From Cupriavidus sp. YR651 (GTDB lineage: Bacteria; Pseudomonadota; Gammaproteobacteria; Burkholderiales; Burkholderiaceae), in NCBI RefSeq assembly GCF_900101625.1, contig NZ_FMYZ01000003.1, forward strand, positions 372,001 through 436,000: a stretch of 64,000 nucleotides of DNA, given 5' to 3'. Below the pieces are notes generated by a model. That model saw only the letters and a program-made list of their open reading frames with translations. It had not been told where the DNA came from and made no database searches. Position numbers and translations under genes: made by a program. Positions 1 to 8,244 of this stretch are shown here, piece after piece; position 1 is the first letter of the stretch, and each line of letters starts with the position of its first letter.

Positions 1-74
1 GAATGGGTTGTTTGCGGGCATGCGTGGGGTCCGATGTATGGATTGCCGTCAGGGGGTGCCGTCGGGGGTTGCCG

Positions 75-1550
75 TCAGGCCAGCTGGCCCTGGCACAGGT
101 ATTTGGTGTGCATGTAGTCATCCAGGCCGTGGCGCGATCCCTCGCGGCCATAGCCGGATTCCTTGACGCCGCCGAACGGTGCCGCCTCGGAAGCAATCGC
201 GCCTTCGTTGATGCCGACGATGCCGGTCTCCAGCGCCTGCGCCACGCGCCAGATGCGGCGCACGTCGTTGGAATAGAAGTACGCGGCCAGCCCGAACGGC
301 GTGTCGTTGGCGTGGCGGATGACTTCATCCTCATGCCGGAAGCGGAAGACCGGTGCCACCGGGCCGAAGGTTTCCTCGTCGGCCAGGGCCATCGCGGGCG
401 TGGCGTCGACCAGCACCGTGGGGGCGTAGTAGTGCGGGCCGTCGCTGGTCCGCACGCGCTCGCCGCCCGCGACGATGCGCGCGCCCTTGGCGACGGCATC
501 CTGTACGTGGCGATCGATCTTTTCCACGGCGCGCGCATTGATCATCGGGCCGATCCGCGATGCGGGTTCGGTGGCCGGGCCCACGTGCAAGGCCTTGACG
601 CGCGCGGCCAACCGCTCGACGAAGGCGTCGTGCACGCCGTCCTGCACATACACGCGGTTGGGGCAGACGCAGGTCTGGCCGCCGTTGCGGAACTTCGAGG
701 CCATCAGGCCTTCGACGGCCGCATCGAGGTCGGCATCGTCAAAGACGATGAACGGCGCGTTGCCACCCAGTTCGAGCGACAGTTTCTTGAGCGTGCCCGC
801 CGATTCGCGCGCCAGGTGCTTGCCGACAGGCGTCGATCCGGTGAAGGTGATCTTGCGCACGCGCGGGTCCGCCAGCCACGCATCGACCACGGCCGGCGTG
901 TTGGTGCGCGATGCCGTGACGATATTGATCACGCCGGGCGGCAGGCCGGCCTCTTCGGCCAGATACACCAGCGCCAGCGCGGTCAGCGGCGTGTCCTCGG
1001 CCGGCTTGGCCACCACGGTGCAGCCTGCGGCGAGCGCGGGGGCGATCTTGCGCGCGATCATCGCCAGCGGGAAATTCCACGGCGTGATGGCGGCCACCAC
1101 GCCCACGGCTTCCTTCAGCACGAACATCTTGCGGCCCGGCGCCGATTCGGCCACCACGTCGCCGCAGATACGCGTGGCTTCTTCCGCGAACCATTCCACG
1201 TACGACGCGCCGTAGCGCACCTCGCCCACGCTCTCGTGCATCGGCTTGCCCTGCTCGGCGGAGATGATGCGCGCCAGGTCGTCCTGGTGCGACAGGATCA
1301 GCGCGTGCCAGCGCTTGATGATCTGGGCGCGGTCGCGCGCGGTGCGGCGGCTCCAGTCCGGGAATGCGGCGGCCGCGGCGTCGGCGGCGCGGATGGCGTC
1401 GGTGGCGTCGCTGTCCGGCACGCGGGCAATCTCGTCGCCGGTGGCGGGGTCAAACACCGGCAGCGTCTGGCCGGGCCGGGCATCGCACCATTGCTGGCCG
1501 ATGTAGTTCTGAGACCGCAACAGGTCCGGATGCGCAAGGGAAGCAAGCAT
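75..1550 (-). CDS. NAD(P)-dependent succinate-/2-oxoglutarate-semialdehyde dehydrogenase family protein
   Basis: Aldehyde dehydrogenase superfamily enzyme of 491 residues, oxidising a short-chain semialdehyde to the acid in the cytoplasm. Visible family landmarks are the TPWNFP cofactor-site segment, the FTGSTPVGK Rossmann turn, the general-base Glu in LELGG (about residue 262) and the catalytic Cys in NGGQTC (about 296). The start chosen gives MLASLAHPDLL and the usual GabD-like length; an upstream in-frame ATG would run into the preceding gene and adds a non-family tail. It lies 37 bp after a dehydratase of the altronate/galactarate family and looks like the last gene of that operon. GabD-type sequence is seen; that the true substrate is 2-oxoglutarate semialdehyde from sugar-acid breakdown is inference from the neighbour. 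Confidence 0.9.
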   Translation of the reverse strand: MLASLAHPDLLRSQNYIGQQWCDARPGQTLPVFDPATGDEIARVPDSDATDAIRAADAAAAAFPDWSRRTARDRAQIIKRWHALILSHQDDLARIISAEQGKPMHESVGEVRYGASYVEWFAEEATRICGDVVAESAPGRKMFVLKEAVGVVAAITPWNFPLAMIARKIAPALAAGCTVVAKPAEDTPLTALALVYLAEEAGLPPGVINIVTASRTNTPAVVDAWLADPRVRKITFTGSTPVGKHLARESAGTLKKLSLELGGNAPFIVFDDADLDAAVEGLMASKFRNGGQTCVCPNRVYVQDGVHDAFVERLAARVKALHVGPATEPASRIGPMINARAVEKIDRHVQDAVAKGARIVAGGERVRTSDGPHYYAPTVLVDATPAMALADEETFGPVAPVFRFRHEDEVIRHANDTPFGLAAYFYSNDVRRIWRVAQALETGIVGINEGAIASEAAPFGGVKESGYGREGSRHGLDDYMHTKYLCQGQLA

Positions 1551-1587
1551 GGTGCGAAGGATGCGAAGGCGAAGAATGAAAGGGGAG

Positions 1588-3111
1588 TCAGCTGACGATG
1601 CCGAGATGCCAGGGCACGAATTCGTGGTCGCCCAGGCCGAGCAATTCGCTCTTGGTCGCCTCACCGGACGCGGCGCGCAGGATGTGGGCGAAGATCCGTT
1701 CCCCCATCTGCGCGACGCTCAGTTCGCCGTCGAGCACGAGGCCGCAGTTGATGTCCATGTCTTCCTCGAGCCGGCGGAACATGGGCGAATTCGACGCCAG
1801 CTTGATCGTCGGCGCGGGCTTGGAGCCGAACATCGACCCCCGGCCCGTGGTGAAGCAGATCAGGTTGGCGCCACTGGCGATCTGGCCGGTGGCGGCCACG
1901 GGGTCGTATCCGGGGGAATCCATGAAGACGAAGCCCGCCTTGTCGATCGGCTCGGCATATTCGTACACGGCCTGCAGCGGCGTGGTGCCGCCTTTCATCG
2001 CGGAGCCGAGCGACTTCTCGAAGATATTGGCCAGGCCGCCCTGCTGGTTGCCGTGGCCGACCACGCCATTGAATTGCGCGTTCTGGCCGGCGGTATAGCG
2101 CTCCCACCAGGCCAGTCGGTCCAGCAGCTTCTGGCCGACCTCCGGCGTGATCGCGCGGCGCGTCAGCATGTATTCGACGCCGTGGATCTCGGGCGTCTCC
2201 GACAGGATCGCCGTGCCGCCATGCCGCACGAGGATGTCCATCGCGGCGCCGAGCGCCGGGTTGGCGGTGATGCCGGAAAAGCCATCCGATCCGCCGCACT
2301 CGAGCCCGATCTTCAGGTGGCTGGCGGGCACGGGCTGGCGCGTGGCCGTATTGGCCGCGGGCAGCATTTCCTCGATGGCGCGGATGCCGGCGGCGATGGT
2401 CTCGCGCGTGCCACCGGTGTCCTGCATGACCAGCGTGCGCAGGTTTACGCCGGGCACCAGCCCTTGCGATTCCACCAGCGATGCCACCTGGTTGCGCTCG
2501 CAGCCCAGGCCGACGATCAGCACGCCGGCCAGGTTCGGGTGGCGCGCATAACCGGCCAGCGTGCGGCGCAGCAGGTCGAAATGCTCGCTCGGCGACGACA
2601 TGCCGCAGCCGCTGCTTTGCGCAAAGGCGGCCACGCCATCGACATTGGGATACGCCGCCATCCGCTCCGGCGTGAAATGCGCCGCGATGTGCTTGATAAC
2701 GGTGGCCGAGCAGTTCACCGACGACAGGATGCCGATGAAGTTGCGCGTGCCGACGCGGCCATCGGGCCGCACGAAGCCCATGAAGGTGGCACGCTCGGCT
2801 TCGGGCACGTAGTCCACGGGGCGCACATCGCGGCAGAACGCGGGGTCGCGGTAGAAATCGACCAGTTCCAGGTTGTGGCTGTGCACGTGATCGCCAGCGG
2901 CGATATCGCGGTTGGCCACGCCGATCACGGTGTCGTACTTGCGGACCTGCTCGCCACGCGCAATGGCGCGGGCGGCGATCTTGTGGCCGGCCGGCACCTG
3001 CGCGCGCATGCGCACGCCGGGATCGGCCAATTGCTGGCCCAGCGTCAGGTCGCTGCGGGCGATCAGCACATTGTCGTTGGGGTGCAGCCGGATGACGGGG
3101 TTCGGGTTCAC
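1588..3111 (-). CDS. UxaA/GarD-family sugar-acid dehydratase
   Basis: A 507-residue dehydratase of the altronate hydrolase/D-galactarate dehydratase family, which removes water from a hexonate or hexarate using an iron centre. The first 90 residues form the SAF-like domain (HPNDNVLIARSDL, PAGHKIAARAI). The main domain carries the family motifs GRVGTRNFIGI, GCGMSSPSEH, GLGCERNQ, CGGSDGFSGITANP and FTTGRGSMFG. Length fits UxaA (about 495) and GarD (about 523), so the exact substrate cannot be read off. Stop is 37 bp before the semialdehyde dehydrogenase and start is 19 bp after the Bug receptor stop, so the three are probably one transcript, controlled by the divergent LysR at 4294. Confidence 0.88.
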   Translation of the reverse strand: MNPNPVIRLHPNDNVLIARSDLTLGQQLADPGVRMRAQVPAGHKIAARAIARGEQVRKYDTVIGVANRDIAAGDHVHSHNLELVDFYRDPAFCRDVRPVDYVPEAERATFMGFVRPDGRVGTRNFIGILSSVNCSATVIKHIAAHFTPERMAAYPNVDGVAAFAQSSGCGMSSPSEHFDLLRRTLAGYARHPNLAGVLIVGLGCERNQVASLVESQGLVPGVNLRTLVMQDTGGTRETIAAGIRAIEEMLPAANTATRQPVPASHLKIGLECGGSDGFSGITANPALGAAMDILVRHGGTAILSETPEIHGVEYMLTRRAITPEVGQKLLDRLAWWERYTAGQNAQFNGVVGHGNQQGGLANIFEKSLGSAMKGGTTPLQAVYEYAEPIDKAGFVFMDSPGYDPVAATGQIASGANLICFTTGRGSMFGSKPAPTIKLASNSPMFRRLEEDMDINCGLVLDGELSVAQMGERIFAHILRAASGEATKSELLGLGDHEFVPWHLGIVS

Positions 3112-3130
3112 GATGCGAGGTGTGTTGCGG

Positions 3131-4156
3131 TCAGCTCTGCTGGAGCAGTTCCTTGAGCTTCAGGCGCTGGATCAGCTGGGTTTCCTGGTCATAGACGGTG
3201 GTGACGTACTTCTTGTACTCGGGGCCGTCGAGGTACATCACCGGGGCATCGATGCGCGCAGCCACCGCCTTGAACTCGGCGCTGGCCACGGCGGCGCGGA
3301 AGGCGTCGCGCAGCGTCTTTTCCACGGCGGGCGGCAGGCCCTTGGGCGCGCCGATGCCGTTGGGCGCTTCCACCACCACGTTGTAGCCCAGCTCACGCAG
3401 CGTCGGCGTGTCCTTGAAGCGCGGCGTGCGTTGCTCGCCCCAGGTGGCCAGCAGGCGCAGCTTGCCAGCTTCCACATGCGGCGCCCAGGAGCTGGAATCG
3501 GCCAGCAGGTCCACCTGGCCGGCCAGCACGTCCTGCAATGCGGCGGCGCCGCCCTTGTAGGCGATGGCGTTGAAGCGGATGTTGGCCGCCAGCGCGAACT
3601 GCTCCATGCCGACGTGCGTGGCGCCGCCGATGCCCGCGTGGGCGTAGGTGATGCGGCCCGGGCTGGCCTTGGCGGCCGCGATCACGTCTTCCAGCGTCTT
3701 GAAGCGCGAATTCGCCGGCACGGCGATGCCGAAGGTCTGGCCCGAGGTGCGGGCCAGGTAGGTCAGTTCGGTGCGCGGGTCCAGTTGCAGCATGCCGAGC
3801 TGCGAGAAGCGCGTGACCGAGATCGGGATCTGGCCGATCGTGTAGCCATCCGGATTGGCGCGCGCCAGAGCCTTGGTGCCGATCATGCCGGACGCGCCGG
3901 CGCGGTTTTCCACCACTACGGACTGCTTGAGGATGCCCGACGCCACCTGGCACAGGGCCCGCATCGACTGGTCGGCCGTGCCGCCCACGGGCCACGGGCA
4001 GATAAAGGTGATGGGACGTTCGGGATACACGGCGGCGGCCCGGGCGGAGCGCGGCAGGATCAGGCCGGCAGTACCGGTGGCGGCTGCGGCGGTGGCTGCG
4101 GCACTGCCCAGCAGCAGTCGGCGGCGCGTGAGGTTGGTGGGGATGCCTTGCGTCAT
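3131..4156 (-). CDS. Bug-family periplasmic solute-binding receptor
   Basis: Tripartite-tricarboxylate-transporter receptor (TctC/Bug) of 341 residues. The amino end has a twin-arginine-like signal (TRRRLLLG followed by an Ala-rich hydrophobic stretch) cleaved near ARA. The mature part opens with the typical YPERPITFICPWPVGGTAD segment, then VVENRAGASGMIGT and PDGYTIG, all Bug hallmarks. No TctA/TctB membrane partners are nearby, as is common for Burkholderiales Bug paralogues. The start was set at MTQGIPT because GGAG lies just upstream and the signal then begins normally. It is the promoter-proximal gene of the sugar-acid operon, so the bound ligand is inferred to be the operon's substrate. 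Confidence 0.9.
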   Translation of the reverse strand: MTQGIPTNLTRRRLLLGSAAATAAAATGTAGLILPRSARAAAVYPERPITFICPWPVGGTADQSMRALCQVASGILKQSVVVENRAGASGMIGTKALARANPDGYTIGQIPISVTRFSQLGMLQLDPRTELTYLARTSGQTFGIAVPANSRFKTLEDVIAAAKASPGRITYAHAGIGGATHVGMEQFALAANIRFNAIAYKGGAAALQDVLAGQVDLLADSSSWAPHVEAGKLRLLATWGEQRTPRFKDTPTLRELGYNVVVEAPNGIGAPKGLPPAVEKTLRDAFRAAVASAEFKAVAARIDAPVMYLDGPEYKKYVTTVYDQETQLIQRLKLKELLQQS

Positions 4157-4264
4157 GATGTCTCCGGTCTTTTGTGTCGCGGAACTGGTGCTTTGCCATC
4201 CGCCATGCTCGCCATTGTGCGCAGGCGACTCATAACAATCCAATCAAAAAATGGCATTGCTTCA

Positions 4265-4278
4265 TAACCTTAAGGTTA
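4265..4278. promoter_or_regulatory. 14-bp perfect palindrome, candidate LysR operator
   Basis: TAACCTTAAGGTTA is a perfect palindrome between the divergent Bug gene (start 4156) and the LysR gene (start 4294), 16 bp before the LysR start codon. Position and symmetry suit an autoregulatory LysR binding site; binding is inferred. Confidence 0.5.
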
Positions 4279-4293
4279 GATAGACTTTGCGCC

Positions 4294-5265
4294 ATGGCCC
4301 ATATCGACCGCGCGCTGCGCTCCAATATCAAGCTACGCCACTTGCAGTTGCTGGTGGCGCTGGACGAATTCCGCCACCTGGGACGGACCGCTGAGTTCCT
4401 GGCCGTCAGCCAGCCGGCGGTATCCAAGGTGCTGGCGGAGGTGGAGAAGATGTTCGGCATGACGCTGTTTTCGCGCTCCACGCGCGGCACGGAGCCAACG
4501 CCGGCCGGCGAGTCGCTGGTGCGTTTTGCGCGGTCCGTGCTGGCCCAGTTCGACATGACGCGCGACGAGATCGAGGCCGTGGCCAGCGGCGCGGCGGGCC
4601 GGGTGCGCGTGGGGTCGATGGGTGCGGCGCTGCCGGTGCTGCTGGCGCGGGCGGTCTCGCGGCTCAAGGCGCAGTCGACGCGCGCGACCGTGCTGATCGA
4701 GGAGGGCGACCTGACCCATCTGCTGCCGCGCCTGCGGTTGAGCGAGCTGGATGTGATCATCGGCCGTCTTGAGCCCGCATACGCAGCGCCCGACCTGGTG
4801 ACGGAGCCGCTCTACGAGGAGCCCATGGTGGCGATCGTCTCGGCGGATCATGCGCTTGCGCGCAAGACGCGCCCCGCCTGGTCGGATCTCGCGGCGATGC
4901 CCTGCGTGCTGCCGCCGCCGTGGGCGTCGCTGCGGGTCAAGATCGAGCAGACGTTCTTCCGGGCCGGCCAGCATCCGCCCGCCGATGTGGTGGAATCGTC
5001 GTCGTACATGGCGGTGACCACATTCGTCGCGCAACGCCAGGCCGTGGGATTTGTCGCGAGGTCGGTGGGGCAGCAACTGGAAGCGGAAGGGCGCTTCAAG
5101 GTGCTGGCGATGGCGATCGATGTGGAACTGCCGCCCATCGGATTGATCACGCTGCGCGAACGGCGGCTGGCGCCGAGCGTGACGCAGCTCATCGGCTGCC
5201 TGCGCACGGAAGCGGAAGCCATCGCCGGCGCAACCGCGCGCCGTCAACCGAAACGCCGGAAATGA
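4294..5265 (+). CDS. LysR-family transcriptional regulator
   Basis: A 323-residue LysR regulator. The winged helix-turn-helix occupies about residues 15-75 (RHLQLLVALDEFRHLGRTAEFL, then SQPAVSKVLAEVE), followed by a periplasmic-binding-protein-like effector domain. The ATG giving MAHIDRALR was chosen because the longer frame begins inside the divergent gene's promoter region. It faces the sugar-acid operon and probably controls it. Its last five codons lie in the first unit of a 14-bp tandem repeat that runs on to the next gene. Confidence 0.92.
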   Translation: MAHIDRALRSNIKLRHLQLLVALDEFRHLGRTAEFLAVSQPAVSKVLAEVEKMFGMTLFSRSTRGTEPTPAGESLVRFARSVLAQFDMTRDEIEAVASGAAGRVRVGSMGAALPVLLARAVSRLKAQSTRATVLIEEGDLTHLLPRLRLSELDVIIGRLEPAYAAPDLVTEPLYEEPMVAIVSADHALARKTRPAWSDLAAMPCVLPPPWASLRVKIEQTFFRAGQHPPADVVESSSYMAVTTFVAQRQAVGFVARSVGQQLEAEGRFKVLAMAIDVELPPIGLITLRERRLAPSVTQLIGCLRTEAEAIAGATARRQPKRRK

Positions 5266-5319
5266 AGCGCCGGAAATGAAGCGCCGGGCCTGAAGCACCG
5301 GCCCTGAAGCGCCAGACCT
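5250..5319 (+). repeat. Five-unit 14-bp tandem repeat
   Basis: Five consecutive degenerate units of the type GAAGCGCCGGAAAT run from the last codons of the LysR gene to just before the Shine-Dalgarno of the GNAT gene. Units 1-2 end in GGAAAT and units 3-5 end in CCT. They fill almost the whole gap between the two genes. Confidence 0.85.
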
Positions 5320-5329
5320 GAGGATACGC

Positions 5330-5872
5330 ATGACCAACATCACCTTCCGCACCGCGCAGTTCGACGACTTGCCCGCGATTGTCGGCCTGCTCGCGGACGA
5401 TCCGCTGGGCCGCCTGCGCGAGACCGTGAGCGACCCGGTGGACCCGCGCTACGTGGCGGCGTTCCGCGCCATCGAGGCCGACGCCAACCAGCGGCTGGTG
5501 GTCGCGGTGGAGCGCGCCACGGCGGACGATACGCAGGGCCGCATGCAGGGCGACATGCAGGGCGACATGCAGGACGCCGTGCAAGGCGAGCGGATCGTCG
5601 GCACGTTCCAGCTGTCGTTCCTGCCGGGCATTGCCAGGCACGGCGCCTGGCGCGGACAGATCGAGGCCGTGCGCATTGCCGCCAGCCATCGCAGCGGCGG
5701 CATCGGCCAGCAGATGTTCGAATGGGCGATTGCCGAATGCCGCGCGTGGGGCTGCCAGCTGGTCCAGCTCACGACGGACAAGGGCCGCCCCGACGCGCAT
5801 CGGTTCTACGAAAAGCTCGGCTTCGTGGCCAGCCACGAAGGCTACAAGCTCGCCCTGGACTCAAACCGCTGA
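5330..5872 (+). CDS. GNAT-family N-acetyltransferase
   Basis: A 180-residue GNAT acyl-CoA-dependent acetyltransferase. Motif A is recognisable near residues 114-128 (VRIAASHRSGGIGQQM), and motif B appears as DAHRFYEKLGF near the carboxyl end. The region around residues 67-87 is an expansion of a four-residue repeat (xQGx) not normally in the family, coded by a 12-bp tandem repeat. An upstream AGG precedes the ATG. The 3' end lies next to a copy of the amidase 3' end, and a truncated copy of this gene's own 3' end lies at 10418, so the locus has been duplicated. Acceptor substrate unknown. Confidence 0.88.
   Translation: MTNITFRTAQFDDLPAIVGLLADDPLGRLRETVSDPVDPRYVAAFRAIEADANQRLVVAVERATADDTQGRMQGDMQGDMQDAVQGERIVGTFQLSFLPGIARHGAWRGQIEAVRIAASHRSGGIGQQMFEWAIAECRAWGCQLVQLTTDKGRPDAHRFYEKLGFVASHEGYKLALDSNR
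5531..5590 (+). repeat. 12-bp tandem repeat inside the GNAT gene
   Basis: Five in-frame 12-bp units based on ATGCAGGGCGAC code for TQGR, MQGD, MQGD, MQDA and VQGE. Two units are identical. Being a multiple of three, the repeat keeps frame and forms a surface-loop insertion before the strand GERIVGTF. Confidence 0.9.
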
Positions 5873-6021
5873 CACCGCCTGCGATGCGGCGCCCTTGCCG
5901 TCGATGGCCGGTGGCGCCGTGACGATCGAGCGGAACGCGGGTTCGGCGGGGCGCAATGCGGCCAGGTCCGGCACCGGGCGCCGCGGCGCGGGCGACGCCG
6001 CGAACTCGCGTTCCATCGCAT
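5861..6021 (-). pseudogene. Duplicated 3'-terminal fragment of the amidase gene
   Basis: This 161-bp stretch matches 10662-10822, the last about 53 codons of the intact amidase on the minus strand, including its stop codon. By eye there are eight mismatches and no gaps (about 95% identity). It encodes the same tail (for example PVPDLAALRPAEPA and ending SQAVSAV) but has no amidase body upstream; the sequence switches at 6022 to island DNA. It overlaps the last codons of the GNAT gene, as the true amidase end would if the two genes were once adjacent. It is a non-functional scar marking the left border of the island. Confidence 0.9.
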
Positions 6022-6034
6022 CGCGCCGCGGTGG

Positions 6035-6823
6035 CTAGGAAGCAGGATGCGCACGCAGGTCCGTGATGAAGCCGTTCAGTTCCGCTTCGCCGGCATTGGT
6101 GATCGCCCAGTAATTCATCCCTGCGGCACTCCAGTGGGCGAGGTGATAGCCCCGCTGCGCGTATAGGCGAGGCGCGGCGCCCGCGTCGTTGCCCGGCCAT
6201 ACATAAAGATTGATCGGATGCAGCTTGTAGTGATAGACCATCACGGCTACCGGCCGCCCGTTCAGGTAATCCAGTCGCCCGCCGACCAGCGGATACCCTT
6301 GCTGCGCAAGATCGACCACAGGCGGCGCAAAGTCCAGCTTGCCCTCGAACCACGGCTTGACCGTGTGCCGGTCGGTTGAAATCACGTCGGAGAGGTGATT
6401 GACCTGCAACGAGCGAATGTGGTTATCCACGAGTTCCTGAGTCAGGCGCGTCTCGCTCGATGGCACCGCGAGGTACAACCCCGCGCTCCAGGTCAACGCG
6501 ACCAGACTCATCACCATCGCGCCAGCCGGCGCCCAGGTCAACGACCCACCGCCGCCCCACCGACCGACTCGCTCGCTCAGCCGCTGCCAGAGCGGGCGGC
6601 GCCTCGGCAGCGCAGCCTTGACGCGTTTCACCAGTTCCCGCGGCGCCGCTACGCGCAAATCCGCCTGACGGAGCTGCGCACTCACCCGGCAGTGTTGTGC
6701 ATAGACCTGCTGGCACTGCTCGCAGTCAGCAAGATGGCGCTCGAATTCGAGCGCTTCAGACAGGCTCAGCTCCTGGTCGAGGTAGCCTGGCAACAACTCG
6801 AACGCACGTTGGTGATCCATCAC
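6035..6823 (-). CDS. Membrane anti-sigma factor with zinc-finger (zf-HC2) domain
   Basis: A 262-residue anti-sigma factor. The amino end holds a ZAS/zf-HC2 motif, HLADCEQC, at about residues 30-37, which normally docks the cognate sigma factor. One membrane helix follows near residues 100-118 (GAMVMSLVALTWSAGLYLAV), leaving a periplasmic domain of about 140 residues (HTVKPWFEGKLDFAPPVVDL) of the kind seen in RskA/ChrR-unrelated proteobacterial anti-sigmas. Its ATG overlaps the stop of the ECF sigma gene (ATGA), so translation is coupled. Predicted job: hold the sigma factor at the membrane until an envelope signal arrives. Confidence 0.9.
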   Translation of the reverse strand: MMDHQRAFELLPGYLDQELSLSEALEFERHLADCEQCQQVYAQHCRVSAQLRQADLRVAAPRELVKRVKAALPRRRPLWQRLSERVGRWGGGGSLTWAPAGAMVMSLVALTWSAGLYLAVPSSETRLTQELVDNHIRSLQVNHLSDVISTDRHTVKPWFEGKLDFAPPVVDLAQQGYPLVGGRLDYLNGRPVAVMVYHYKLHPINLYVWPGNDAGAAPRLYAQRGYHLAHWSAAGMNYWAITNAGEAELNGFITDLRAHPAS

Positions 6824-7359
6824 GACTCCTGATCCGCCGGGGCGAGCAGGGCGGCGAGTTGCTGGCGGCCGCGGCCCAGGCGAGACATCACCGTGCCTAT
6901 CGGGATGCCGACGATGGTGGCGATTTCCTTGTACGACAGGTCTTCCAGCTCCCGCAGCACGACAACCTCCCGGTATTCCAGCCGCAAAGCCTGCAACGCC
7001 TTGTGCACCCGCTTCTGGCTCTCGCTACGTATGAGCATGGCTTCAGGACTGTCGTCATGCCCATCGGCACTCGTCTCAAGGCTATGCATCTCCTCCTCGA
7101 ACATCGTGGTATCCGCTGCATGCCCCCGATTTTGCTGGTACCAGGTGCAGAAGGTGTTGCGCACAATGCTCAAGAGCCAGGCACGTGCATCCTCGCCGCG
7201 GAATCCGCCAAAAAAGCGGAATGCGCGCAGGTACGCCTCCTGCACCACGTCCTGGGCATCCTGGTCGTTGTGCGTCAACCATCGCGCAACATTGAAGGCG
7301 GAGTTCATATGAGGCAATACGAGCGTTTCGAAGCGCTGCGCGGTGACGGGATCGGCCAT
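6820..7359 (-). CDS. ECF-type RNA polymerase sigma factor
   Basis: A 179-residue extracytoplasmic-function sigma factor. Region 2 is recognisable (QDAQDVVQEAYLRAFRFF), as is the Trp-rich recognition segment ARAWLLSIVRNTFCTWYQQ. Region 4 has EVVVLRELEDLSYKEIATIVG and PIGTVMSRLGRGR. The ATG giving MADPVTAQRFE was chosen over longer upstream frames because it gives family length and leaves the promoter at 7409-7438 outside the gene. It overlaps the anti-sigma gene by 4 bp. The upstream promoter shares its motif with two neighbouring genes, implying autoregulation and a local regulon. Confidence 0.93.
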   Translation of the reverse strand: MADPVTAQRFETLVLPHMNSAFNVARWLTHNDQDAQDVVQEAYLRAFRFFGGFRGEDARAWLLSIVRNTFCTWYQQNRGHAADTTMFEEEMHSLETSADGHDDSPEAMLIRSESQKRVHKALQALRLEYREVVVLRELEDLSYKEIATIVGIPIGTVMSRLGRGRQQLAALLAPADQES

Positions 7360-7408
7360 TGTGAAGTTTCTGCTGTAACCGCAATCCGTTACCGACAGTG
7401 GATAACAA

Positions 7409-7438
7409 CGAGACCACCGGCATGCCATTTTTATTCCC
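7409..7438 (-). promoter_or_regulatory. ECF-type promoter upstream of the sigma gene
   Basis: On the minus strand GGGAATAAA (7438-7430) is followed after 15 bp by GTCTCG (7414-7409), about 50 bp before the sigma start codon. The same -35-like block, 15-bp spacer and GTYC-type -10 block recur at 7969-7998 and 8122-8151. Confidence 0.75.
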
Positions 7439-7549
7439 GGAATCGTCGCCTGAATGCGATCCCGCGTTGCTTCGGCATGGCAGTGCACCGGCCGTGTGAC
7501 CGGTGCGCCTCCCATGTTCATCGTCTTCGCGGGCACTCCGCGTTGAAGA

Positions 7550-7894
7550 TCAAGGGGAAGGAAGCACGGGCGTGGTCTGTGCGCTCCGGATTTCACCGGT
7601 CTTGTTTCCATCCATCAGCGCATTCCTCTCCGCTTGATGTTTGGCTTCCAGCTTTTGTTCCGCCGCCTGAAGGTTGGCGGGGTAGTCACCATTGTCGCCA
7701 AGCGAAGGGTTGTAGCCGACCGACTCCAACTCCTCGAGTTCATGCAGCACTTCTGCACGCGTGACTTGATGTGTGCCAGGTTCCAGCGAGGTTTGCGCGT
7801 ATGCGCAAGCTGAAGTTGCCATCAACACAGCGCTCGCGATGAGCGAACCGCGCGTGGGCAGGACGAGAAGCCAGTTCAGCGAATTCGATTTCAT
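7550..7894 (-). CDS. Secreted DUF4148-family protein
   Basis: A 114-residue exported protein with a Sec signal peptide (LIASAVLMATSACAYA, cleavage before QTSLEPG). The mature part contains the DUF4148 pattern: TRAEVLHELEELESVGYNP, then DYPANLQAAEQKLEA. DUF4148 proteins are common, small, periplasmic and uncharacterised in Burkholderia and Cupriavidus. The start was chosen for its strong AGGAGT site. Its upstream region has the same ECF promoter as the sigma gene, so it is a likely direct target. No enzymatic motif is visible. Confidence 0.85.
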   Translation of the reverse strand: MKSNSLNWLLVLPTRGSLIASAVLMATSACAYAQTSLEPGTHQVTRAEVLHELEELESVGYNPSLGDNGDYPANLQAAEQKLEAKHQAERNALMDGNKTGEIRSAQTTPVLPSP

Positions 7895-7968
7895 GTCGAC
7901 ACTCCTTGGTTGTTCGAGCAAGTGATGCCCGCAGTCGACTTGACTCCGAAGCATGACGCTCTGCATGG

Positions 7969-7998
7969 ATGAACCGCGGAACAGGTCTTCTTATTCCC
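7969..7998 (-). promoter_or_regulatory. ECF-type promoter upstream of the DUF4148 gene
   Basis: Minus-strand GGGAATAAG (7998-7990), 15-bp spacer, GTTCAT (7974-7969), about 75 bp before the DUF4148 start codon. Same architecture as the sigma-gene promoter. Confidence 0.75.
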
Positions 7999-8121
7999 CG
8001 ATGCTGTCAAAAAAATGCGTCCGTGACATCGGCAACAAGAGGACATGGGGGTACGGGGACACGCCATGCGGCACAGGACTTCTTCCTGGCGGGCACCCGG
8101 GTCGATAGCGAGAGCGAGAGC

Positions 8122-8151
8122 GGGAATAAATCTGGTGGCCGGGAGGTTCTA
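8122..8151 (+). promoter_or_regulatory. ECF-type promoter upstream of the 75-residue protein
   Basis: GGGAATAAA (8122-8130), 15-bp spacer, GTTCTA (8146-8151), about 93 bp before the start codon at 8245. With the site at 7969-7998 it forms a divergent pair in the 350-bp gap 7895-8244, which holds no other gene I can support. Confidence 0.75.
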
Positions 8152-8244
8152 CAGATGCACGACGCGGAAGTGAGTTGAGTGCCCAGGCGTAGCCTTCACG
8201 GGGATGCGCCTTGGAAGCTATCCCTACTGTATTTGGAGATCGTC

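Noticed and set aside
1..74. GCCGTC repeats at the window start
   Set aside because: Three short imperfect copies near a gene end, too weak to call a repeat family; nothing else can be supported in these 74 bases.
1549..3156. Open frame of 535 codons on the plus strand opposite the dehydratase
   Set aside because: The minus-strand dehydratase has all family motifs; this frame has none.
5250..5319. CRISPR-like array
   Set aside because: Units are 14 bp and contiguous with no spacers and no cas genes, so it is a simple tandem repeat.
7969..8178. 69-codon frame on the plus strand before the small secreted protein
   Set aside because: It overlaps two predicted promoters and has no signal or domain; its last codons are low complexity.
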